Assembly (NCBI GenBank): GCA_937967755.1
Contig: CALBTA010000082.1
Location: forward strand, 1 to 11,435
Origin: an uncultured Planctomycetaceae bacterium
Lineage (GTDB): Bacteria; Planctomycetota; Planctomycetia; Pirellulales; Pirellulaceae
Direction: 5' to 3'
DNA length: 11,435 nt
The notes under the pieces are model-generated. The model worked only from the letters and a program-made list of their open reading frames with translations. It had not been told where the DNA came from and did not search any database. Shown here in pieces: positions 5,788 to 11,435 of the stretch. Position numbers and translations under genes: made by a program. Within the stretch, counting starts at the first letter, position 1. Each line of letters starts with the position of its first letter.

Positions 5788-6582
5788 TCAAGTGCTCGGT
5801 GCGAAGGGAAAATCATCGTCAAGCTCGGCTTCGGAAAGTTCGACCAGGAAGCCCGCGACCCGTTGGACGATGAGCTTCATCACCCGACGCCCCTTTTCGG
5901 CGGACGCGGCGTGCGGGTTGCCGCTGCCGGAATTTGTTGTGAGCAAATGCCACGGCCGGCTCAGGGAGACCCAGCCCTCGCGGAGCGCTTCGAAGCGCAG
6001 CGGACGGGTGGCCCTATCATCAGCGGTGATCGCTCCGTTGGCCTCGATCGCGACCAAGTGGGGGAAATACGCCAGCGCCAGCGACGTTTCCATCTCGCCA
6101 GCATGATCTTCTGGATGGTCGAAAATGTCGGCGTACTTGTCTTTCACCGTGGGGCCGTACCAATTGCACAGGAAAATGTGGGCGGGCGAATCGCCGTACA
6201 GTTCGCGGAGCAGCGGTTTCATTTCGTTGCCGCCATGGCTGTTCAGAAGGACAACTTTCTCTATGCCCGACTGCACCAGCGAATCGATCAGATCGCTGAC
6301 TACCGCGTACAGCGTCGAAGGGTTCAAGTTCATCGCCAGCGGAAACTCACGCATGTTGGTTTCCGTGCCGTAGGGGATCGTCGGCAGCAGCACAACCTTC
6401 GCCCCGCGGCGGTGCGCTTCCTCGCAAACATGCTGCCCAATGGCATCGGCTTCGTAGGTATCGGTGCCGTAAGGAAGGTGCAGATTATGCGGCTCGGTCG
6501 CCCCCAACGGCAACACGGCAACCTCGAAAGGTTGATCCTTCGTATAGCCGTAGTTGGTTTCCGCGAGGTTCCAGGGACGCAT
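5788..6582 (-). CDS. Creatininase-family amidohydrolase
   Basis: The creatininase fold is a di-metal hydrolase acting on cyclic or linear amides. Members include creatininase, FAPy deformylases and the mycofactocin peptidase MftE. The 264-residue product has GATEPHNLHLPYGTD (27-41; candidate metal ligands E30, H32, D41), NSHGGN (H116) and DHAGEMETS (159-167; E163/E165). The GHGGN-like form without the Glu of true creatininase (GHYEN) places it outside that enzyme proper. The first motif reads EPHNLHLP rather than the usual EQHGPHLP. The substrate cannot be named. There is no signal peptide, so it should be cytoplasmic. Its ATG lies 13 bases after the toxin stop, with no good ribosome binding site, so translational coupling or readthrough from the toxin-antitoxin transcript is likely. 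Confidence 0.88.
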   Translation of the reverse strand: MRPWNLAETNYGYTKDQPFEVAVLPLGATEPHNLHLPYGTDTYEADAIGQHVCEEAHRRGAKVVLLPTIPYGTETNMREFPLAMNLNPSTLYAVVSDLIDSLVQSGIEKVVLLNSHGGNEMKPLLRELYGDSPAHIFLCNWYGPTVKDKYADIFDHPEDHAGEMETSLALAYFPHLVAIEANGAITADDRATRPLRFEALREGWVSLSRPWHLLTTNSGSGNPHAASAEKGRRVMKLIVQRVAGFLVELSEAELDDDFPFAPST

Positions 6583-6595
6583 GGTTTGGCGACTG

Positions 6596-6916
6596 TCAAG
6601 TTATGTCTTCTGGGCGCAACTTATCCTGCGCAGCGTGCCGAACAGCGAGCACTAGCACTTCCTCTGCGTCGATCTTGAATATAACGCGGTGCGTTCCCCG
6701 GGAACCGAGTCCAAAATGAAACTCGCGGATTTCCACGGGCGTCTCTTCGTTCTCAGTCGCCAAGGGCCATTGTTCCGGGCGGATATCCAATCCCGCGATC
6801 GCAGCGGGAATTTCATCGTACCGCCGTGCCGCCTGCGCAGGCGAATGATTCTCTAACCACCATCGTGCGTTGCGACGAATGTCCTCGAAGGCGCGCTCGG
6901 AAGTGACGACCCTCAT
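6596..6916 (-). CDS. Type II toxin, RelE/ParE family
   Basis: The 106-residue protein has the ParE/RelE layout: an N-terminal helical segment (RAFEDIRRNARWWLENHSP), a central loop and a C-terminal strand block, THRVIFKIDAEEVLVLAVRHA (about 75-95). Such toxins either cleave mRNA on the ribosome (RelE-like) or poison gyrase (ParE-like). The sequence does not decide between these, and I see no complete RelE catalytic set. Its ATG overlaps the antitoxin stop by four bases (ATGA, 6913-6916), the normal antitoxin-first arrangement that enforces coupled translation. The stop is 13 bases before the creatininase-family start. Composition is similar to the neighbours, so any transfer is not recent or came from a similar genome. 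Confidence 0.85.
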   Translation of the reverse strand: MRVVTSERAFEDIRRNARWWLENHSPAQAARRYDEIPAAIAGLDIRPEQWPLATENEETPVEIREFHFGLGSRGTHRVIFKIDAEEVLVLAVRHAAQDKLRPEDIT

Positions 6917-7185
6917 TCCGTCCTCGGGGGAAACCCAAACTCGTCAAACATCCGCGCGTCCATTTCCTCCAGAGTTAGCACTCGCCCCGACTCAACATCC
7001 TTCAATCCCTCGCGAATCGCTTCGACATCTTGCTGATGCCGTTGTTGAAGAGCATCCATTGCGCGCTGGTGCGTCTCAGCGTCAACCAGTACGTACCGGG
7101 CATCGGACTGGGAATCGCGCACCGTGATGGGCCGACCGTTGCCGGATAAGATAGCCAATCGTTGCTCGTCGGAAAGTGTGACCAT
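6913..7185 (-). CDS. Antitoxin of the RelE/ParE pair, non-canonical short family
   Basis: The 90-residue protein is called an antitoxin mainly from position: directly upstream of the toxin, four-base overlap, typical size. The N-terminal half (LSDEQRLAILSGNGRPITVR and ARYVLVDAETHQRAM) resembles the short planctomycete antitoxins of the form 'PxRLxDPxTxxxYVLV' rather than a clear Phd/YefM or ribbon-helix-helix DNA-binding domain. A charged helix at about 47-65 and the C-terminal tail GRVLTLEEMDARMFDEFGF (about 67-85) look like the toxin-wrapping region seen in ParD-type antitoxins. The ATG at 7185 has GGGAG about 12 bases upstream, which is distant for a ribosome binding site. The 53-base gap to the protease gene holds an imperfect palindrome suited to autoregulation. 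Confidence 0.75.
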   Translation of the reverse strand: MVTLSDEQRLAILSGNGRPITVRDSQSDARYVLVDAETHQRAMDALQQRHQQDVEAIREGLKDVESGRVLTLEEMDARMFDEFGFPPRTE

Positions 7186-7206
7186 TGGTGCATTTTACTC
7201 CCGTGC

Positions 7207-7229
7207 GAGTGACTGGATCAAGTCAACTC
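7207..7229 (-). promoter_or_regulatory. Candidate operator upstream of the antitoxin-toxin pair
   Basis: GAGTGACT (7207-7214) and AGTCAACTC (7221-7229) are inverted copies with one extra A and a six-base centre. The site is 21-44 bases upstream of the antitoxin ATG, inside the only non-coding gap before the pair. Type II antitoxins usually repress through such palindromes. TTGACT on the - strand (7222-7227) could be a -35 element within it, but I see no well-spaced -10. Confidence 0.4.
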
Positions 7230-7238
7230 GACGTTCGG

Positions 7239-9011
7239 TTACTGTTCACTCGAGACGCCAGGAACCGCCCGTCGGAGCGCGGCGAATCCTTCCGCGGTGA
7301 CGCTTGTTCCCTCGACGTCGACGAATTTCAAAGTCTTCAGCCCGTGCAAGTGTTTCAGCCCCGCGTCGGTGACCGGCGTTCCGGTCAGCCAGAGTACTTC
7401 GAGGGTCTCTAGCTCCGCCAGCGAGCGCAGCCCGTCGTCGCTGATACGGCAGCCCGAGAGATCCAGGTTTTGCAAGCTCGACATCTTGGCGATGTGTGTG
7501 AGCGCTTCATCGGTGATGTTCGTTCGTTCCAGATTGAGTTGCAGGAGCGATTCGCGGGGCGCAAGCGACTTGATGCCGAAGTCTGAAATCTCGCAATAGC
7601 CAACGTCCAGCCACTGCAACCCAGAGACGCTGGCGATCTGTTTCATCGATTCGTCCGTGATGCGAGTCTTGCCTAGGTAAAGGCGCGGAGCGTTCTCACC
7701 CGGTATCAGGGACGCCAGTTCCTCGTCGCCGATGCGCAAGAATTCAATATATTCGCGATCGAGCTGTTCGTAACGCTCTCCGGTCAAGCGTGCCAGCGTC
7801 GCCGCGTCGGCTTTGTCGCGGTACACGGCATCCAGGTATTGCACGAATGCAGCACGATATTTTCCGCCTTGCCCATCCATGAAAAAATGTGCCAGCCCGG
7901 CTGACTGGCTGTACAACCGCGGCAACTGATCGCCCGCCGACTTCATATCGGCCCGGCCCATCGCCACCAGTTCCGCCAGCGAAACGTAGTACTCTTCCGT
8001 CAACGCGCGATAGCGTGCGAATTGCAACCGGTACGAAGTGGGGCCGCCGACGACGAAGTAGCCATCCCCTTTTTGCAACGATTCCATGTATGTAGCGATA
8101 CCCTCCACGACCCAAAAGTTATGGTTGACGCCAGCGGGGCGGCCACGGTGCAGCCGTTCATGGAAAAGCTGGTGGGTCGCTTCGTGGAACTGCGTGGCGA
8201 GAGTTTCGTCGTCGGCGTAGAAATATGCCGTGCGCGACTTCTCAGCGTAATATCCCAGGCTGACCGCGATGCCGGGCTCGTCGCGTTTTAAGTGATCGAC
8301 GTACTGCTGCTTGTTGGCGAACAGCATGACTTTGTGATTCGGTTCATTCAGTCGCGACGGCTGGCGATCGAACCTGCGTTCCAGTTCGGCCTGCGTAAAC
8401 CAATAGTTGGCGAACATTTGCCGCCACACGGCGTGCAATTCCTCCAGCTGCTCGCCCACCGCCAACGCCGATGCCTCGTCATGATTCGTTGTGATCTCGA
8501 AATGTTTGGTCTCGACTTTCCACCCTGGCGACACTGTCTTCACCTGCGCCTGCTGCTGGTCGGCGGCTGCGATCACCCGGTTGGCCCGTTCGCTCCCGGG
8601 ATCGGCTCGCAACGCTTCGTTGGCCCAGGTATATGCCCTGGCCCGATCCCCATCTTCCAATGCCTGCTGTGCCAGGTTGAGAATGTTCTCGGCGTAGAAT
8701 CGCTGTAGACTTTGCAGCGACGCATCGCCTTCCAACTTGGCTGGGCGGTTCTGGCCGTTGGTTTGCGGTGCGAACAGGTAGTTCCTGCCGGGGCTGCCGA
8801 CCGATGCCCAACGCAAAATCGCTTTCGTGTCATCGCGATTCTGCACGGAAGTTTCCAGCCGTTTGTTCAACAGCGAAACGTATTTGTCGTGCAGCGCCGT
8901 GCGTTGTGCGGCCAGCGATTCGCGATCCGGCTCGTCAGCGAGCGCCGGCAAGCACGCGAAGCTGCCTACTACGACCGCGTACCAGAAATACAACCGGGGC
9001 CAGACCTTCAC
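7239..9011 (-). CDS. Secreted gluzincin-like metalloprotease with six C-terminal leucine-rich repeats
   Basis: Counted from the GTG at 9011 (590 residues): signal peptide 1-25 (hydrophobic YFWYAVVVGSFACLPALA, cleavage ALA/DE); a helical, TPR-like region at about 95-150; then a DUF1570/peptidase-MA-like domain with FHEATHQLFHE (HExxH, H276-E277-H280) and NFWVVEGIATYME with candidate third zinc ligand E303. This is the gluzincin layout. From about 441 to 585 there are six 24-residue leucine-rich repeats of the LxxLxLxxTxITDxGLxxL type, in register to the residue. The product is probably periplasmic or cell-surface, with the repeats binding a partner. Substrate unknown. An ATG at 9071 would add 20 residues, but GTG 9011 has GGAAGGA five bases upstream and the ATG overlaps a TATAAT box. 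It lies 133 bases after trpS and is probably transcribed separately. Confidence 0.85.
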   Translation of the reverse strand: MKVWPRLYFWYAVVVGSFACLPALADEPDRESLAAQRTALHDKYVSLLNKRLETSVQNRDDTKAILRWASVGSPGRNYLFAPQTNGQNRPAKLEGDASLQSLQRFYAENILNLAQQALEDGDRARAYTWANEALRADPGSERANRVIAAADQQQAQVKTVSPGWKVETKHFEITTNHDEASALAVGEQLEELHAVWRQMFANYWFTQAELERRFDRQPSRLNEPNHKVMLFANKQQYVDHLKRDEPGIAVSLGYYAEKSRTAYFYADDETLATQFHEATHQLFHERLHRGRPAGVNHNFWVVEGIATYMESLQKGDGYFVVGGPTSYRLQFARYRALTEEYYVSLAELVAMGRADMKSAGDQLPRLYSQSAGLAHFFMDGQGGKYRAAFVQYLDAVYRDKADAATLARLTGERYEQLDREYIEFLRIGDEELASLIPGENAPRLYLGKTRITDESMKQIASVSGLQWLDVGYCEISDFGIKSLAPRESLLQLNLERTNITDEALTHIAKMSSLQNLDLSGCRISDDGLRSLAELETLEVLWLTGTPVTDAGLKHLHGLKTLKFVDVEGTSVTAEGFAALRRAVPGVSSEQ

Positions 9012-9016
9012 AACAA

Positions 9017-9023
9017 TCCTTCC
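9017..9023 (-). promoter_or_regulatory. Strong ribosome binding site deciding the GTG start at 9011
   Basis: On the - strand this reads GGAAGGA with the spacer TTGTT before GTG. It is the best Shine-Dalgarno match in the window and places the start inside the longer open frame, giving a normal-length signal peptide. Confidence 0.65.
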
Positions 9024-9069
9024 GACTAGCGTCGAGCGAAAAACGGGGGCGACTGCGCCCCGCAATCCC

Positions 9070-9075
9070 ATTATA
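9070..9075 (-). promoter_or_regulatory. -10 box TATAAT upstream of the protease-LRR gene
   Basis: A perfect TATAAT on the - strand, about 60 bases before the GTG at 9011. No -35 consensus is visible at 17 bases (GCCGGC). Transcription from here would begin near 9063, after the alternative ATG at 9071. Confidence 0.4.
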
Positions 9076-9144
9076 GCCGACAGGGCGGATTCGCCGGCGG
9101 GTATCCGTGCCGCGAATTCCGCTCCCGCCCCGAAAAGGAAATAG

Positions 9145-10158
9145 CTACAAGCGCGGCCCTGATTTTACGCCGCACGCCTGTTGAGCGCGGCGAAGCACAT
9201 CACCCGCTTGTTTGCGGGCTTGCGCTGCCCCGTCGGCGAGAATTTCTTGCACCTTTTCCGGATCCGCTTCCAATGCTGAGCGGCGCTCGCGAGCTTCGGC
9301 GAAGAAGTCTGCGGCCGCGTCGGCGAGGGCTTTCTTTACTTCTCCATAGCCGAACCCGCCGGCGCGGTACTTGGCCGCCATCGCTTCGCGATCCGCATCC
9401 GACGCGAACAGTGCGTATAGCTGGTAAAGGTGATCGGTCTCGGGCTCTTTGGCATCTTCCATCGGGCGCGAGTCGGTCGAGATCCGCATGATCTTCTTCC
9501 GCATCGGCTTGACCAGTTCGAAAATTTCGATGTGGTTGTTGTAACTTTTCGACATTTTCTCGCCATCGGTCCCGACGACCTTCGCGGAATCGTCAAGCAC
9601 ATGCGGCTTGGGCAGTACGAACACCTCGCCGTAAGCGTGGTTGAAACTTCCCGCGATGTCGCGGCAAACTTCGATGTGCTGCACCTGATCTTGTCCCACC
9701 GGAACGATGTCGGCGTCGTAAGCGAGGATATCGGCCGCCTGCAACACGGGGTATGTGAACAGGCCGGCATCGGCGGAGATGCCGCGTTCCTTCTTCTCCT
9801 TGTAAGAGACGCAGCGTTCCAACAAGCCCATCGGCGTGACGGTCATTAACAGCCAGGTTAGTTCAGAGACTTCCGGCACATCCGATTGCACAAACAGAAT
9901 CGCCCGCTCTGGGTCGAGCCCCAGCGCCAACAGGTCCATTGCCGCGTCAAGCGTGAGTTGCTGCCGCACTCGCGAGAGCTTTTGCCCTTGCGCCAGGTCG
10001 TGCTTTCCCCGGGCGCGAAGCGTGGTTAGCGCATGCAGATTAGCGATGAAATAGTACGAGTGGTCTTCATCCTGCAAGGCGATGAACTGGCGAATTGCGC
10101 CGAAATAGTTGCCCCAGTGGAACCGGCCTGTCGGTTGAATGCCTGATAGTACGCGCAT
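9145..10158 (-). CDS. trpS: Tryptophanyl-tRNA synthetase
   Basis: This class I synthetase charges tRNA-Trp in the cytoplasm. The 337-residue length is normal for the bacterial enzyme. The N-terminus reads [18 protein letters not shown] (5-22), where HWGN is the HIGH element. Further on are the [12 protein letters not shown] block (152-163) that contacts tryptophan and ATP in this family, and [10 protein letters not shown] (199-208) with an intact KMSKS loop. The C-terminal third is the helical anticodon-binding region. The ATG at 10158 fits the conserved N-terminus exactly, though no clear Shine-Dalgarno sequence precedes it. pyrD ends 29 bases upstream, so both are probably on one transcript. 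I see nothing damaged or unusual. Confidence 0.97.
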   Translation of the reverse strand: MRVLSGIQPTGRFHWGNYFGAIRQFIALQDEDHSYYFIANLHALTTLRARGKHDLAQGQKLSRVRQQLTLDAAMDLLALGLDPERAILFVQSDVPEVSELTWLLMTVTPMGLLERCVSYKEKKERGISADAGLFTYPVLQAADILAYDADIVPVGQDQVQHIEVCRDIAGSFNHAYGEVFVLPKPHVLDDSAKVVGTDGEKMSKSYNNHIEIFELVKPMRKKIMRISTDSRPMEDAKEPETDHLYQLYALFASDADREAMAAKYRAGGFGYGEVKKALADAAADFFAEARERRSALEADPEKVQEILADGAAQARKQAGDVLRRAQQACGVKSGPRL

Positions 10159-10187
10159 GGCAGGAGCGAAATGTTCAGCAGGGTGGG

Positions 10188-11168
10188 CTAGGTGGAAGCG
10201 GCGATGGGAGCCACGGTGATGTTCGACGAAGCAGCTTGCGAATCGAGCCTCATTGTACCAACGATTTCGCTAACCGAAGTTGCGTTCAACTCGCCCAGCG
10301 CCGCTGGCAATTCGTCCAATATCCGCATCGACACGGTAGGGTCGTAAAAGTTCACCGTGCCGAGTTGAACCGCGGATGCCCCGGCGACGATAAACTCCAT
10401 CACATCGTCGATCGTCGCGATTCCCCCAATGCCAATCAGCGGCGAATCGACCGCTTGGGCAACCTGGTGCACGCAACGGAGGGCGATGGGTTTGATCGCT
10501 GGGCCGCTCAGGCCTCCCATCACGTTGCCCAGCATTGGGCGACGGTTACGCCAATCGACGGCCATGCCAAGCACGGTGTTGATGAGCGATATCGCATCCG
10601 CTCCGCCTTCGTCCGCGGCCGTCGCGATATCAACGATTCGAGTGACGTTGGGCGTTAGTTTGGCGACGACGGGCAGATCGGTTGCTGCGCGAACTTGGGC
10701 GACCACTTCGCGGCAGGCATCCGGGTCCGTTCCGAAGTCGACGCCCCCTGTGACGTTGGGGCAAGAGATATTCAGTTCCAACGCAGCGATGCCCTCAATG
10801 CCGTTCAACTGCCCCGCCATGACGACGAACTCATCGCGCGTCCGCCCGGCGATGCTGACGATGTGCGGCGCGCCGATCTCCGCCAGGTAGGGTGCGTGGT
10901 GGGCAATGAATGCGTTGATGCCGTCGTTGTCTAGCCCGATGGAGTTCAACATCCCCGCAGCCGTTTCCACGGTTCGCCAGGGGGCGTTGCCGACGCGGGG
11001 CTCGGCGGTAATTGTCTTGGGAACAATTCCCCCTAACCGAGAAAGATCAACCAGTTCGGCCATTTCGCGCGCATAGCCGAACGTCCCCGATGCAACCAGC
11101 ACGGGGTTGGGCAATTGCAATCGCCCTAGCGATACGCGCAGGTCGACTTCTTTGGCTACGTCAGTCAC
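10188..11168 (-). CDS. pyrD: Dihydroorotate dehydrogenase, class 1B catalytic subunit
   Basis: This flavoenzyme oxidises dihydroorotate to orotate in pyrimidine synthesis. The 326-residue protein has [12 protein letters not shown] (21-32), the FMN-contacting PKT lysine (K51), NSIGLDN (75-81), LNISCPNV (132-139) with active-site cysteine C136, K170 and the phosphate-binding GIGGI (246-250). A cysteine base marks class 1, and the overall sequence fits class 1B, which is cytosolic and works with the electron-transfer subunit PyrK. No pyrK lies downstream; trpS follows 29 bases later. The start is GTG at 11168: the frame closes seven codons upstream and no in-frame ATG is near. About 20 residues at the C-terminus ([10 protein letters not shown]...) extend past the usual end. 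No strong ribosome binding site is seen. Confidence 0.95.
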   Translation of the reverse strand: MTDVAKEVDLRVSLGRLQLPNPVLVASGTFGYAREMAELVDLSRLGGIVPKTITAEPRVGNAPWRTVETAAGMLNSIGLDNDGINAFIAHHAPYLAEIGAPHIVSIAGRTRDEFVVMAGQLNGIEGIAALELNISCPNVTGGVDFGTDPDACREVVAQVRAATDLPVVAKLTPNVTRIVDIATAADEGGADAISLINTVLGMAVDWRNRRPMLGNVMGGLSGPAIKPIALRCVHQVAQAVDSPLIGIGGIATIDDVMEFIVAGASAVQLGTVNFYDPTVSMRILDELPAALGELNATSVSEIVGTMRLDSQAASSNITVAPIAAST

Positions 11169-11205
11169 GGTGATGTCAAAGGCGGATTGTTACTTCTCCA
11201 GCGCT

Positions 11206-11234
11206 AATGTAACGCTGACGCCGAGATTCAACAA
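11206..11234 (-). promoter_or_regulatory. Weak sigma70-like promoter candidate for pyrD
   Basis: On the - strand, TTGTTG (11229-11234) and TACATT (11206-11211) are spaced by 17 bases, about 40 bases before the pyrD start. Each is only a partial match to consensus. Confidence 0.22.
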
Positions 11235-11266
11235 TTCCCGCCGACACCAATCAACCCGGACACGAA

Positions 11267-11286
11267 TGCGGGCAAGAGTACCCGCA
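11267..11286 (-). terminator. Stem-loop after the partial gene at the right edge
   Basis: TGCGGG (11267-11272) and CCCGCA (11281-11286) form a 6-bp GC-rich stem with an 8-base loop, 13 bases after the stop at 11300. There is no U-run, so termination is possible but unproven. Confidence 0.35.
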
Positions 11287-11299
11287 CGACGTAGCCGCG

Positions 11300-11435
11300 T
11301 TAGATAATGCCGCCGTGCGTGCGGAAGGGCGTGCCGTGATCCGGCATGTCGAGGAACCAGAACCGTTCCCATTCGTCCAGGAACAGCCGCATGTTCTCGG
11401 ATGTGAACAGCAACTGCTGCGTTCGGCGAGACGGG
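11300..11435 (-). CDS. C-terminal end of an unrecognised protein (5' end outside window)
   Basis: An open - strand frame enters from the right edge and ends with TAA at 11300-11302, giving the last 44 residues. The segment has a coding-like composition, rich in aromatic and acidic residues, including LLFTSENMRLFLDEWERFWF and, at the very end, PDHGTPFRTHGGII. The 'W(E)R.WF.D.P.H.TP.R.HGGI' pattern reminds me of short conserved hypothetical proteins in planctomycetes, but I cannot name the family or a function. No domain, signal or membrane segment is visible in this piece. It reads in the same direction as pyrD, 131 bases upstream of it, with a stem-loop between, so the two may be separate transcripts. 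Confidence 0.6.
   Translation of the reverse strand, partial: PSRRTQQLLFTSENMRLFLDEWERFWFLDMPDHGTPFRTHGGII

Noticed and set aside
5548..6678. 376-codon + strand open frame opposite the creatininase-family gene
   Set aside because: Longer than the real gene but antisense to it, with no motif; the - strand frame has the full metal-binding motif set.
5788..9011. A defence or processing system formed by protease-LRR, toxin-antitoxin and creatininase-family genes
   Set aside because: Adjacency is the only link; the genes have different expected locations and start signals, and the rest of the neighbourhood is housekeeping.

Overview
The window looks like chromosomal DNA of a Planctomycetota bacterium, probably from the Pirellulales or a nearby group. 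The evidence is a set of planctomycete-style features: leucine-rich repeats of the LxxLxLxxTxITDxGL type on a secreted protein, a RelE/ParE toxin preceded by a non-canonical short antitoxin, a coiled-coil insert in arginyl-tRNA synthetase, and short dispersed palindromes of a kind I recall from these genomes. A didermic envelope is supported by lptB. The assignment rests on motif recognition only; no search was run.

Layout. Positions 1-1537 (+ strand) hold the 3' part of a signal peptidase I gene and, 64 bases later, lptB, the ATPase of lipopolysaccharide export. Positions 1538-2469 form a 932-base gap between two convergent genes. It has no convincing gene but many inverted repeats of at least four sequence types. 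From 2470 to the right edge everything is on the - strand. Read 5' to 3', the order is: the end of a short unrecognised gene at the edge, pyrD (class 1B dihydroorotate dehydrogenase), trpS, a secreted HExxH metalloprotease-like protein with six C-terminal leucine-rich repeats, a type II antitoxin/toxin pair, a creatininase-family amidohydrolase, rsfS (ribosome silencing factor), argS, and an exported endonuclease/exonuclease/phosphatase-family protein.

How the genes fit together. Most are housekeeping genes: pyrimidine synthesis, two aminoacyl-tRNA synthetases, ribosome hibernation, protein export and LPS export. rsfS, argS and the EEP-family gene are close enough to be co-transcribed. The toxin/antitoxin pair sits between the metalloprotease gene and the creatininase-family gene, with its own candidate operator upstream and only 13 bases between toxin stop and creatininase start. 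It is probably a small insertion that now contributes transcription to the gene downstream.

I found no convincing new multi-gene system. The items most worth a second look are the repeat-packed convergent intergenic region, the protease-LRR fusion with its corrected GTG start, the ArgRS insert, and the toxin-antitoxin operator.
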